Source of the DNA: Rubricoccus marinus
GTDB lineage: Bacteria; Bacteroidota; Rhodothermia; Rhodothermales; Rubricoccaceae
Direction: 5' to 3'
DNA: 64,000 nucleotides
Assembly: GCF_002257665.1 (NCBI RefSeq)
Contig: NZ_MQWB01000001.1
Span: 3,890,488 to 3,954,487 of the forward strand
Of this stretch, positions 46,813 to 55,798 are shown one piece after another; positions within the stretch are counted from its first letter, which is position 1, and each line of letters opens with the position of its first letter. The notes under the pieces are model-generated. The model had not been told where the DNA came from and searched no databases. It saw only the letters and a program-made list of their open reading frames with translations. Both the position numbers and the translations under genes were made by a program.

Positions 46813-49071
46813 ATGCGCCGACTGCTTCTATTCGCCTTCTTCTGCTTCGGTGTGGCCTCTGGCGCCAGTGGCCAGGCCTCGCTCCGCGGGTTTATCAGCG
46901 ACGCGTCCGACGGGCAACCGCTTATCGGCGTCAACGTGGCGCTCTCGGCGTCCGGCGAGGACGGCGCGTTTGTCGGTGCGGCGACGGACATCGACGGCCT
47001 GTACGTCGTGGTTGGCCTGGCGCCGGGGACGTACTCGTTGCAGGTCTCGTCTGTCGGCTACGAAACCATCACGGACACGCTGAGGCTGGAAAACGGCACG
47101 CGCCAGATCGACTTCCAGATGGTGCCGCTCTCGGAATCGCTGGGGCAGGCCACCGTGGAGAGCGAGCGCACGACGGGCTCGGCCAACGTGGACGCAGGCC
47201 TCCAGCGCATCCGCGTCGAGGACATCCGCTCCGTCCCGGCTCCCGATATCTCGGGGGACCTCGTCAACTACCTCGTCTCGCTTCCCGGCATCGTGTCCTC
47301 TGGCGACCGCGGCGGGCAGCTCTTCATCCGAGGCGGTGAGCCCAGCCAGAACCAGGTGTTCTTGGACGGGATCCCCATCTTTCAGCCCTTCCACGTGCTC
47401 GGGTTCTACTCCGCCTTCCCGGCGGACCTCGTGCAAAACGCGGACATCTACGCGGGCGGGTTCGACAGCCGCCACGGCGGCCAGCTCTCGTCCGTGCTCG
47501 ACGTGACGGCGCGGACCGGAAACCTCCGCGGGATCAACGCCAGCGGCAGCATCGCGCCGTTCGTGGCAGCGGCTAGCGCCGAAGGGCCAATCATCAAGGA
47601 CAAGGTCTCCCTCCTCGCCTCGGCCCGTATCTCGACCGTGAAGGAGATCGCGGCCTCGTACATCGAGGAGGACCTGCCTTTCCAGTTCGGCGACGCTTTT
47701 GCCAAGCTGTACTACGCCCAGTCCCCCACGAGCCGCTTTTCCGTGACGGGGCTGTACACCACGGACCAAGGCGGCATCGGGCGCCCAGATGGGCGCCGCT
47801 CGGACCAGGTGAGCTACCAGAACCAGGCGCTCGGCTTCCGCTACCTCTTGCTCCCTTCGGAGTCCTCGTTCCGTGCCGAGATCAACCTCTCGTATTCCGA
47901 CCTCGACTCCAAGCTGGGATCGAGCGACCAGCAGCGGGAGCTTCTGGACGGCCTTGCGCGGACCGAGCGCACGGTGTCGCTGGAACGCTTCACGTCCGAG
48001 TTCGACCTCGTCAACATCGTGCCCAACGCGGACATCCGGTACGGTGGCTTCTTGCGCCACACGTTCGTGGGCTCCCAACTCGGCGGGCTGTTCCAGAACG
48101 TGGAGACCGACAACCGCGCGACGCTAGAGGCCGGCTTGTACATCCAGCCTGAGATCTACCTCGGCAACCTGAAGGTGTCCCCGGGCCTGCGCTGGACGGT
48201 TTCCTGGGAGCTCGTGGAGCCCCGCCTGCGCGCGTCGTACGAAGGCGGCCCGCACCGGCTCAGCCTCGCGATGGGCCGCTACCACCAGCCGATCGTCGGC
48301 GTGAGCGACCGCCGGGATGCGACAAGCGTGTTCACGGCGTACGCCGTAGCGCCGCGGCAGGAGATCCCCGAAGCGGATCACCTCGTGGGGGGGTACCGCT
48401 TGCGGCCCGTCAAGTGGGCAGACGTATCGGTGGAAGGCTTCTATAAGCGCCTCCGCAACCTCTCCGTAGCCGAGTGGACCGCAGTCCCGCGCCTGACCAC
48501 GCGGCTCCAGAGCGCCGATGGCGAAGCCTATGGCATGGACCTCCGCGCCGAGGTGCGGCCGGGCAAGGCGATGCTCTCGCTCAACTACGGCCTCTCCTTC
48601 GTGGAGTACGCCGCCAAGAGTTCCCGCAACGAGCTCTGGTACGGGAGCGAGACGCTCCGCTTCCGCCCGCCGCACGACCGCCGGCACCAGGTTGCGTTCG
48701 TGGCGAGCGCGCCCATCATGGGGTTCAACACGTCGGTTCGGTGGCAGTTTGGCAGCGGGCTGCCGTTTAGCCGCGCGCTGGGCTTCGACACCTTCATCCT
48801 TCCCGAGGGCGTCCCTGAGGTGTTCGAGGAGGCAGGGCAGGCGCGCGTCATCTACGAGCGGCCCTTTAACGCTCTGCTCCCCACCTATCACCGCTTCGAC
48901 GTGTCGGTGGACCGCGAGTTCACGCTAGGGTGGGGGACGGTCACGGCGCAGGCCGGCCTGCTCAACGCCTACGACCGTCGCAACCTCTTCGCGTTCGACA
49001 TCTTCACGCTCCAGCGCGTGGACCAGCTTCCCATCGTCCCGACGTTCGGAATCAAAGTGGCTACCAACTGA
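46813..49071 (+). CDS. TonB-dependent outer-membrane receptor
   Basis: This is a 752-residue receptor. A signal peptide (ending ASGQA) is followed by a carboxypeptidase-regulatory-like beta-sandwich (ASLRGFISDASDGQPLIGVNVAL...YSLQVSSVGYETI). Next comes a plug domain (VNYLVSLPGIVSSGDRGGQLFIRGGEPSQNQVFLDGIPIFQPFHVLGFYSAFPADLVQ) and a barrel of about 500 residues. It is not a SusC-like protein. The stop overlaps the next start (TGATG), and the following lipoprotein is probably its surface partner. The ligand is unknown. Confidence 0.93.
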   Translation: MRRLLLFAFFCFGVASGASGQASLRGFISDASDGQPLIGVNVALSASGEDGAFVGAATDIDGLYVVVGLAPGTYSLQVSSVGYETITDTLRLENGTRQIDFQMVPLSESLGQATVESERTTGSANVDAGLQRIRVEDIRSVPAPDISGDLVNYLVSLPGIVSSGDRGGQLFIRGGEPSQNQVFLDGIPIFQPFHVLGFYSAFPADLVQNADIYAGGFDSRHGGQLSSVLDVTARTGNLRGINASGSIAPFVAAASAEGPIIKDKVSLLASARISTVKEIAASYIEEDLPFQFGDAFAKLYYAQSPTSRFSVTGLYTTDQGGIGRPDGRRSDQVSYQNQALGFRYLLLPSESSFRAEINLSYSDLDSKLGSSDQQRELLDGLARTERTVSLERFTSEFDLVNIVPNADIRYGGFLRHTFVGSQLGGLFQNVETDNRATLEAGLYIQPEIYLGNLKVSPGLRWTVSWELVEPRLRASYEGGPHRLSLAMGRYHQPIVGVSDRRDATSVFTAYAVAPRQEIPEADHLVGGYRLRPVKWADVSVEGFYKRLRNLSVAEWTAVPRLTTRLQSADGEAYGMDLRAEVRPGKAMLSLNYGLSFVEYAAKSSRNELWYGSETLRFRPPHDRRHQVAFVASAPIMGFNTSVRWQFGSGLPFSRALGFDTFILPEGVPEVFEEAGQARVIYERPFNALLPTYHRFDVSVDREFTLGWGTVTAQAGLLNAYDRRNLFAFDIFTLQRVDQLPIVPTFGIKVATN

Positions 49072-49967
49072 TGCGGTTCTCCCTTCGCCTCCTGCCCGTT
49101 TTCTTCGGCCTGCTCGTCCTCGCGTCCGGTTGCACGGAAGAGATCGCGGCCCCGCCAGAGCTTCGGGCGTACTACACGCTGTGGGGAGCCTTTGACCCGA
49201 CGGCCGACATGCAGGCCGTCCGCGTCATCCCCATCAGCGACACGATCAGCGTGGGAAGCGCCGACCCGCTCCCCGTCACCGTGACATCGGTGGATATCGC
49301 CTCTGGCGAGGAAAAGACCTGGCGCGACAGCGTGGTCACGTTCTCCAACGGCGCCGTGGGGCACGTGTACGTGTCCGACTTCCGCCCGGCCTACGGCAGC
49401 GAGCACGTGTTCAGGGTGAGAGGCGAGGACGGGACCGAGACCTCGGCGCTGGTGGCCGTGCCCGAACTGATCGAGCCGATCCGGCAGACGCCCGACATCG
49501 TCGGCGGGGTGACGTATCCCCACCTCTGGATCGACGCACCGCGCTTGAACCGTGTGCGCGCGGAGTACGAGGTGGAGACGCAGTCCTGCAGCGCCGACTT
49601 CATCGAAGTGGGGCTCCGGTCGGGCTCGGCGCGGCCCGTGGAGTTCGGGTGGCAGACGCGGCTCCAGCTCCGGCAGGAGGCGGCCGAGGTGATCGGGCGC
49701 TACGCCCGCCTGAACGAGTACGAGGACCCTCTGGCCCTGCGCAAGGTCACGCTGATCGTGGAGGTGGCGAGCGAAGACTGGCGCCCCCCGGGCGGCGTCT
49801 TCGACCCCGAACTGCTGGTGGAGCCGGGCACGCTGAGCAACGTGACCAACGGGTTCGGCTTTATCGGCTCCGCCTACGAGGTGCGCGTAACGTGGACGCC
49901 CACGTTTGATGAGATCGCGCGGACCCCGTTCCGCTTTCCCGGTTTCGGCGATTGCGGCGGCATCTAA
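49071..49967 (+). CDS. DUF4249-like lipoprotein
   Basis: This is a 298-residue lipoprotein (lipobox LLVLASGC) coupled by TGATG to the TonB-dependent receptor. The N-terminal half (LRAYYTLWGAFDPTADMQAVRVIPISDTI...VTVTSVDIASGE) and the position after a receptor match DUF4249, a family regularly paired with such receptors in Bacteroidota. It is thought to bind the substrate for the receptor; that role is inferred. Confidence 0.78.
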   Translation: MRFSLRLLPVFFGLLVLASGCTEEIAAPPELRAYYTLWGAFDPTADMQAVRVIPISDTISVGSADPLPVTVTSVDIASGEEKTWRDSVVTFSNGAVGHVYVSDFRPAYGSEHVFRVRGEDGTETSALVAVPELIEPIRQTPDIVGGVTYPHLWIDAPRLNRVRAEYEVETQSCSADFIEVGLRSGSARPVEFGWQTRLQLRQEAAEVIGRYARLNEYEDPLALRKVTLIVEVASEDWRPPGGVFDPELLVEPGTLSNVTNGFGFIGSAYEVRVTWTPTFDEIARTPFRFPGFGDCGGI

Positions 49968-50017
49968 GCCCGCCGGGCCTCTAGCGCCAGAGGCCCGATG
50001 CCTGACCTCCACGCGCC

Positions 50018-51031
50018 GTGAGCCTCCGCATCGGACTCGTCTACGACCGCTTCGGTGACGCCGAGGCGCCGCCTGGCGCGCCGCCGGACTGGGACGCGGA
50101 GTACGAGCCCGAGGAGACCATCGCGGCGCTGGAGGGAGCGGTGCGGGAGTTGGGCCACAGGCCCGTCCGGATCGGCAACGCGCGCGCGCTGCTTGCGGCG
50201 ATGCAGCGCGGGCCTCTGGCGCTGGACGCGGCGGTGAACATCGCGGAGAGCTACGGGAGCCGCAACCGCGAGGCGCACGCGCCGGTCTTGCTCGAGCTGG
50301 CGGGCGTGCCGTGCCTGGGCTCGGACGCCCTCGCGCTCTCGGTCTCGCTGGACAAGGCGCTGACCAAAACGGTCGTTCGGGGGGAGGGCGTTCGCACACC
50401 AGACTGGATAGTCGTGCCGGCTGCGGGGCCGGCTGAGGTAGACCTGGCAGAGCTCCCGTTCCCCGTTTTCGTCAAGCCCCGCTACGAGGGGACCGCCAAA
50501 GGCATCGCGCCGTCCTCGCGCTGCGAGACGTCCGGTGCGCTGGGCCGCGAGGTCGCGCGCCAGAGGCGGTTGTACGGCCAAGACCTCATCGTGGAGCGCT
50601 TTGTGGAGGGCGCCGAGTTCACGGTCGGCGTGATCGGCACGGGCGCCGAGGCGGAGGCGCTGCCCGTTCTGCAACGCGCGACCGAGCGGACGACCGGCAT
50701 CGGGCTCCACGCGCTGGAAACGGCGCCAGAGGCCTCTGGCGCCGCGCCGCTGGCGTACGACGTGGCGGGCGTGCTCACGCCGGAGTTGGAGGCGGACCTC
50801 CAGCGCGACGCCCTCGCGGCGCACCGCGCCCTGGAGTGCGCGGACTTCTCGCGCTCGGACTTCCGCGTGGACGCCGCGGGCGGCGTCTGGTTTATCGAGA
50901 TCAACCCGCTGCCGACGTTCGCGCCCGATGGCACGTTCGCGATCCTGGCCGAGCTCGTCGGCGAGCCGTATCCGGCGTTTCTCGCAGGCCTTCTCGCCAG
51001 AGGCCTGGCGCGGCTGGGCGTGCACGGCTGA
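50018..51031 (+). CDS. D-alanine--D-alanine ligase-like ATP-grasp enzyme
   Basis: This is a 337-residue ATP-grasp protein that starts at GTG. The central domain has FPVFVKPRYEGTAKGI, DLIVERFVEGAEFTVGVIG and the metal-binding FIEINPLPTF. The N-terminal part (AAVNIAESYGSRNREAHAPVLLELAGVPCLGSD) matches Ddl. It is divergent enough that a peptide ligase with other substrates is possible; no mur genes are nearby. Confidence 0.86.
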   Translation: MSLRIGLVYDRFGDAEAPPGAPPDWDAEYEPEETIAALEGAVRELGHRPVRIGNARALLAAMQRGPLALDAAVNIAESYGSRNREAHAPVLLELAGVPCLGSDALALSVSLDKALTKTVVRGEGVRTPDWIVVPAAGPAEVDLAELPFPVFVKPRYEGTAKGIAPSSRCETSGALGREVARQRRLYGQDLIVERFVEGAEFTVGVIGTGAEAEALPVLQRATERTTGIGLHALETAPEASGAAPLAYDVAGVLTPELEADLQRDALAAHRALECADFSRSDFRVDAAGGVWFIEINPLPTFAPDGTFAILAELVGEPYPAFLAGLLARGLARLGVHG

Positions 51032-51232
51032 CGCCTGGGGCGACGCGTGCACAGGACAAAACGGCGGGCCTCTCAACCTCCGGCACGCGCCCGATGTCTC
51101 GCCAGAGGCTGAACGCAGGGCCGTCAGGGCCTCTGGCGCACGAAAGTGCTGCGCGCAAGGCGGAGACGCGCCGCGCGGGCGAATCTGGCACGTGGATCGC
51201 TGCAGGCCGCGCACCCTTCCCGCCTGACACGA

Positions 51233-52783
51233 TTGACCCTTCCGACTCCCGACCGCTCCCTCGCGACTCGCCTCGCCGCAGCCATCTTCGTGCTCGTCCT
51301 GATCGCCAACGCGGCGGTAATGGTGCAGAGCGTGCGGACGCTCTCCAACGGGTTCGACAACGCGACCCGGCCCGCCGAGGTGCAACGCACGCTTACGCGC
51401 TTGCTGCAAACGCTTCTAGACGCGGAGACGGGGCAGCGGGGCTACCTCCTCACCGGCGACCGGTCGTACCTGGAGCCATACGGGACGGCTGAGGCCCGCC
51501 TGGAGTCGCTGTTTGCGCGGCTCACCGACCTGGTGAGCTGGAACGAGCTCCAGGTCGACCGCCTGCCGCGCCTCAAGCAGACGATCGATGCCAAGATGAC
51601 GGAGCTGGACCAGACGATCCGGCTGTACGACGAGCAGGGGCAGGCGGCCGCGCTGGGCGTCGTGCGGAGCGGTGCCGGCGAGCGGACCATGGAGAGCCTG
51701 CGCGAGCAGATCGGCACGATGCAGGAGGAGGCGAGGCGCGTCCGGGCGTACTACGCCGCGGGCGTCGAGCGCGCGCGCCGCCGGGCGTGGCTCTCGCTCC
51801 TGGCAACCAACGGCGCGCTGGCGCTGGCGCTCGTGTTGATGGGCGCGGCCATCCGGTCCAACCTCAGCCGCCGCGAGAAGGACGCGGCGCTCTTGCGCGA
51901 GAGCAACGAGTCCCTGTCCACCGCGCTGGCCTCTCGCGAGGCCGCGCTCGCGCGCGTGCAAGCGATGCAAGGGCAGCTCGTGCAGCAGGAGAAGCTCGCG
52001 AGCATGGGCCGGCTCACGGCCGGCGTGGCGCACGAGATCAAGAACCCGCTCAACTTCGTGAACAACTTCGCGCAGCTCTCCACCGAGCTGGTGGCCGAGG
52101 CGACCGAAGCCCTCGCCAGAGGCGACCACGACGAGACGGAGCACATCCTGCAAGACCTGCGCCAGAACTCGGCAGCGATCCTCACGCACGGCCAGCGCGC
52201 CGACGAGATCGTGCAAGCCATGCTTATCCACGCGCGCGGCGTCAAGGGCGAGCGCTCCCAAACGTCGCTGCCCCCGCTTATCAGCGCCGCCGTTGCGCAG
52301 GCGCTTGGCCCCGAGGGCGCGCCGGATGTGCGCATCCACCGCGAGGACGACCCTGAGATCGGCGAGCTGCCGCTCGTGCCTTCGGCGGTGGCGCGGCTGC
52401 TCATCAACCTGATCCAGAACGCGCTCCACGCCGTCCGCGAACGCGAGGGCATGAGCATGGATGCCGAGTTCGAGCCCGAGATCCGCATCACGACGCGGCG
52501 CGAGACCGACCGCCAGAGGCGGCCTGTGGCCGTCGTGCGCGTGGAGGACAACGGGGCGGGCATCCCGGACGCGCTGCTGCCACGCGTGTTCGAGCCGTTC
52601 TACACCACCAAGGGGCCGGGCTCCGGGACGGGCCTGGGCCTTTCCCTTTCCTACGACATCGCGGTGGGCCACGGCGGCTCGCTCCTAGCAGGCCGATCCG
52701 AGCGCCTCGGCGGCGCGCAGTTCACGCTCACGCTGCCTCTGGCGGTGGCCGACGCGGACCTTCCGGAGACGCTCGGCCGCTAA
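51233..52783 (+). CDS. Sensor histidine kinase with CHASE3 domain
   Basis: This is a 516-residue kinase. A first membrane helix at about 12-32 is followed by a CHASE3 periplasmic helical sensor (LLDAETGQRGYLLTGDRSYLEPY) up to about 185, a second helix (LLATNGALALALVLMGAAI) and a coiled coil. The core has His267 in LTAGVAHEIKNPLNF, VEDNGAGIP and [13 protein letters not shown]. The start is uncertain: TTG 51233 places the first helix normally, while a GTG at 51146 adds an Arg-rich stretch. There is no cognate regulator adjacent. Confidence 0.88.
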   Translation: MTLPTPDRSLATRLAAAIFVLVLIANAAVMVQSVRTLSNGFDNATRPAEVQRTLTRLLQTLLDAETGQRGYLLTGDRSYLEPYGTAEARLESLFARLTDLVSWNELQVDRLPRLKQTIDAKMTELDQTIRLYDEQGQAAALGVVRSGAGERTMESLREQIGTMQEEARRVRAYYAAGVERARRRAWLSLLATNGALALALVLMGAAIRSNLSRREKDAALLRESNESLSTALASREAALARVQAMQGQLVQQEKLASMGRLTAGVAHEIKNPLNFVNNFAQLSTELVAEATEALARGDHDETEHILQDLRQNSAAILTHGQRADEIVQAMLIHARGVKGERSQTSLPPLISAAVAQALGPEGAPDVRIHREDDPEIGELPLVPSAVARLLINLIQNALHAVREREGMSMDAEFEPEIRITTRRETDRQRRPVAVVRVEDNGAGIPDALLPRVFEPFYTTKGPGSGTGLGLSLSYDIAVGHGGSLLAGRSERLGGAQFTLTLPLAVADADLPETLGR

Positions 52784-52817
52784 CCGGCAGGGGAGACCTC
52801 TGGCGTCAGAGGCGCGC

Positions 52818-53201
52818 TCAGGCCTCTGGCCTAGCGGTGTCCTCGGGGAATCCGGCCTCCCGCCAGCCGCGGATGCCGCCGTCCATGGACTCGGCGGCGG
52901 TGTAGCCCATGTCCACGAGCGCGGCCGTCGCGAGCGCGGAGCGGTAGCCGCCGCCGCAGTACAGGACGATGGGCGCGCCGAGGTCCGGGAGAACCGTTTC
53001 CGCGTCGCGCTCAATCACGCCCTTGCCGAGGTGAATCGCCCCCAGGATGCGCCCGGCCTGCCACTCGTGCTCCTCGCGCACGTCCACGAGCGTGAACGGC
53101 TCGCCCGCTTCCTGGCGGTCGCGGACGGCCTCTGGCGTTGTCTCCGCGATGCGCGCACGAGCGCGCGTCACGAGCGCGAGAAAGCGCGGGCTGTGGTCCA
53201 C
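52818..53201 (-). CDS. Rhodanese-domain protein
   Basis: This is a 127-residue single-domain rhodanese. Active-site loop CGGGYRS has the catalytic Cys; FTLVDVREEHEWQAGRILGAIHLGKG and MDGGIRGWREAGFP complete the fold. It starts two bases after the stop of the TerB-like gene, so the two form an operon. Role: sulfur transfer or redox sensing. Confidence 0.93.
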   Translation of the reverse strand: MDHSPRFLALVTRARARIAETTPEAVRDRQEAGEPFTLVDVREEHEWQAGRILGAIHLGKGVIERDAETVLPDLGAPIVLYCGGGYRSALATAALVDMGYTAAESMDGGIRGWREAGFPEDTARPEA

Positions 53202-53203
53202 GC

Positions 53204-53644
53204 TCAGGCGGGCTGAATAGGCCGCGAGAGGTTCTCGACAGACTGCGCGTCGTGCGCGATGTCGTGGAGTTCGGAGACGACATCGCGCGAGAGGCCGAGC
53301 ACCTGGCGCGCCTCGTGCAGGCCGACGTGCTCGCCGGGCTCGATGATGCCGTCGGCGAGGACCACGTCGATAAGGTTCAGCATCAGCGCGCGGCGGAGGC
53401 TTTCGGACTCGCCGCGGAAGGCGAGCAGCCCGCGCTCCAGCGGCGGCGGGTCGATCGCGAGGCGGAGGATCTTCGTCCGGGACTCGCTATCGAGGTCCGA
53501 GAGGTCCAGGGACTCAAAGATGCGGTCGTCCTCGGCCTCGTCCATGTCGCGGTCGGCGTTGGACATCGAGAAGAGGGCGCCGTAGAACGCGAGGCGAAGC
53601 TCGTTGCTGAGCGTCGAAAGGTCGAGAGGTGTGAGATCAGCCAT
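53204..53644 (-). CDS. TerB-like all-helical protein
   Basis: This is a 146-residue helical protein. AFYGALFSMSNADRDMDEAEDDRIFESL resembles the acidic first half of TerB (a D-x-x-x-D/E metal-like motif). ALMLNLIDVVLADGIIEPGEHVGLHEARQVLGL repeats it. TerB proteins link to stress and metal resistance. Co-transcribed with the rhodanese. Confidence 0.75.
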   Translation of the reverse strand: MADLTPLDLSTLSNELRLAFYGALFSMSNADRDMDEAEDDRIFESLDLSDLDSESRTKILRLAIDPPPLERGLLAFRGESESLRRALMLNLIDVVLADGIIEPGEHVGLHEARQVLGLSRDVVSELHDIAHDAQSVENLSRPIQPA

Positions 53645-53752
53645 CGGAGAGGGGACGTGCGGGGACGGCGCAAACTACCGCCCTCCGCACGGACCGGCCG
53701 TCAGGGCGAACCCGACTCCGCGGCGCCTCTGGCGCGGCGCCAGAGGCCTCCG

Positions 53753-54394
53753 TCAGGCCGCGCGGCGCTGGCGCAGGACGACGGGCGTCATGACCGCACC
53801 GAGCGCGTAGCGGTCGAACAACGACGAGAGCTCGGCGCGGAGACGCACCGCGGACTCCGCCAGAGGCCCGGCCGCCAGGCGCCCGGCGATGCCGGCCCGG
53901 AGTAGGGAGACATCCACGCAGGTCTCTCCGGGTCGGAGCACAAACGGCGTGGGCGGCGCGTCGAAGCGGAGCGCGAACCACGCGGCATAGAGCCGCACGG
54001 CCGGGTCCCACTCCTGTGCGTCGAAGGGGGCGGGCACGTCGGCGTCCCGCAGCGAGAGCCACGTGGCGCAGGCGGTCTCATGGCGCGCCACGTTCCGAGC
54101 CACGTCCGGCAGGCGGTTGGCGTGCCGGACCTTCAGCCCACGGCTGGAAACCGCCAAGCGCACGCCGCGGCGCTCGATCTCGCCCAGCGTCTCCGCGAGC
54201 GTCCAGTCCGCGCCCGGCGCGGGGCGGCTCACGCCAGAGGCCTCTGGCGCGCCGAAGCGGAGCGGGTAGCCGGCGAGGGCTTCGCCGGTCCTGTCGTGCG
54301 GCGCCGCGTCGTGCGCGGCAACGGCGCGGTCGATCACGCGATCGGCGGCGCGGCGGGAGGGAGTGGGGACGGAGGGCGCAGCGAGAAGCAGCAT
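53753..54394 (-). CDS. Hypothetical protein with TubC-like docking segment
   Basis: This is a 213-residue protein. Residues 60-120 (WTLAETLGEIERRGVRLAVSSRGLKVRHANRLPDVARNVARHETACATWL) resemble the small TubC N-terminal docking fold found in megasynthases and also in DNA-primase-like accessory proteins. No NRPS or primase gene is near. Residues 120-213 are not recognised. A Pho-box-like site lies 42-59 bases upstream of the ATG. Confidence 0.6.
   Translation of the reverse strand: MLLLAAPSVPTPSRRAADRVIDRAVAAHDAAPHDRTGEALAGYPLRFGAPEASGVSRPAPGADWTLAETLGEIERRGVRLAVSSRGLKVRHANRLPDVARNVARHETACATWLSLRDADVPAPFDAQEWDPAVRLYAAWFALRFDAPPTPFVLRPGETCVDVSLLRAGIAGRLAAGPLAESAVRLRAELSSLFDRYALGAVMTPVVLRQRRAA
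54232..54249. repeat. Inverse-order 18-bp palindrome inside a coding sequence
   Basis: CGCCAGAGGCCTCTGGCG is inside the TubC-like gene and encodes part of GAPEASGV there. Confidence 0.92.
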
Positions 54395-54435
54395 GGCCGG
54401 AATGCGGCGGGTTTGAGACACAGTACAAACATGCG

Positions 54436-54453
54436 GTGTCACCCGTATGTCAC
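54436..54453. promoter_or_regulatory. Pho-box-like direct repeat
   Basis: GTGTCAC-CCGT-ATGTCAC gives two 7-base units with a 4-base gap, 6/7 matches each to the enterobacterial Pho box unit CTGTCA(T/C). It is between the TubC-like gene and lysA. A PhoB-like regulator is encoded 2.5 kb away. Confidence 0.4.
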
Positions 54454-54595
54454 AGCCGAGCTGCCTGGAGGTCAGGGCCGTCCCCACTGCGCCAGAGGCC
54501 ACGCCTCACCTCTGGCGAATCACCGCTCACCCGCCGCCCGGTGCGTTCTAGCTTGCGCGCGCGCCGCCTTTGGCGCCAGAGGCTCCCGCGTCCCC

Positions 54596-55768
54596 ATGCC
54601 CACCCCCGATACCGACTCCGCCACCGCCATCGACACGCCCACGGACTGGTGGCGCGCGAGGCGCGACGCCCTCCTGGACCTCGCCCGCACGGGCACGCCC
54701 CGCTACGTGTACAGCGGCGCGACGCTGCGCGAGCAGGCGCGCAAACTCAACGCCACGGGCGTGCTGGACCGGCTGCTCTACGCCGTGAAAGCCAACGCGC
54801 ACCCTGGCATCCTGGACGTGTTCTACCGCGAGGGGCTGGGCTTCGAGTGCGTCTCCCCCGCCGAGGTCGAACGCGTGCTCGGCCTCTTCCCCGGGCTCGC
54901 GCGCGATCGCGTGCTGTTCACGCCCAACTTCGTACCGCGCGAGGAATACGAGTGGGCCTTCGGCCAGGGCGTTCGCGTGACCGTGGACAACCTGTACCCG
55001 CTAGAGGCCTGGGCCGACACCTTCCGCGGTCAGGACATCTTCGTGCGCCTGGACCCGGGCCAGGGGCGCGGCCACCACGACCACGTCCGCACGGCCGGCA
55101 AACACTCCAAGTTCGGGATCGATCTCGGTGATCTCGGCCGTCTCGCGGACGCCGTCGCGGCCTCTGGCGCGCGCGTCACGGGCCTGCACGCGCACGTGGG
55201 CAGCGGCGTGGACGACCCCGAGGCGTGGGCGGACACCGCCGAAACGCTTGTCGCCGCCACGGCCTCGTTCCCCGACGTTCGCATCCTGGACATCGGCGGG
55301 GGGCTGCCCGTCCCTTCGGCCTCTGGCGAGGCGAGCTTCGACCTCGCGCACGCGGCCGAGCTGCTGCGCGGCGTGCGCCAGAGGCACCCGGAGTTCGAGC
55401 TGTGGGCCGAGCCCGGCCGCTACCTCGTTGCGGAGTCGGGCGTGCTCCTGTGCCGCGTGACACAGACCAAGGAAAAGGCCGGCGTGCGGTACATCGGGCT
55501 GGACTCGGGCATGAACTCGCTCGTGCGGCCGGCGATGTACGGCGCGCGGCACCCCATCGTGAACCTCTCGCGGCTGGACGCGCCTCCGGCGGGGCCGCAC
55601 GAGGTAGTGGGCATGATCTGCGAGAGCGGTGACGCCTTCGGCCACGACGTGGAACTCCCCGAGTCGCACGAGGGCGACGTGATCGCCGTCGGCACGGTCG
55701 GCGCGTATGGCGCGTCGATGGCCTCGCGGTACAACCTCCGCGAGCCCGCGCGCGAGACGCTGCTCTAG
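54596..55768 (+). CDS. lysA: Diaminopimelate decarboxylase
   Basis: This is a 390-residue fold-type III PLP enzyme making lysine from meso-diaminopimelate. PLP lysine is Lys65 in LLYAVKANAHP; HVGSGVDD, DIGGGLPV, EPGRYLVAESG and CESGDAFGHD follow the family. The sequence most resembles the decarboxylase half of fused aspartokinase-DapDC enzymes, but here it stands alone. The ATG at 54596 is 15 codons before WWRARRDALLDLA. Confidence 0.93.
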   Translation: MPTPDTDSATAIDTPTDWWRARRDALLDLARTGTPRYVYSGATLREQARKLNATGVLDRLLYAVKANAHPGILDVFYREGLGFECVSPAEVERVLGLFPGLARDRVLFTPNFVPREEYEWAFGQGVRVTVDNLYPLEAWADTFRGQDIFVRLDPGQGRGHHDHVRTAGKHSKFGIDLGDLGRLADAVAASGARVTGLHAHVGSGVDDPEAWADTAETLVAATASFPDVRILDIGGGLPVPSASGEASFDLAHAAELLRGVRQRHPEFELWAEPGRYLVAESGVLLCRVTQTKEKAGVRYIGLDSGMNSLVRPAMYGARHPIVNLSRLDAPPAGPHEVVGMICESGDAFGHDVELPESHEGDVIAVGTVGAYGASMASRYNLREPARETLL

Positions 55769-55780
55769 GCGCTGAACCGG

Positions 55781-55798
55781 GCCTCTGGCGCCAGAGGC
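55781..55798. repeat. 18-bp palindrome between convergent lysA and phoR-like genes
   Basis: A perfect GCCTCTGGCGCCAGAGGC followed directly by the TGA (as TCA) of the phoR-like gene. Confidence 0.94.

Noticed and set aside
50018..51031. Assigning the ATP-grasp gene firmly as ddl
   Set aside because: Motifs fit Ddl, but there is no mur context and the sequence is divergent, so I kept 'ligase-like' and gave no symbol.
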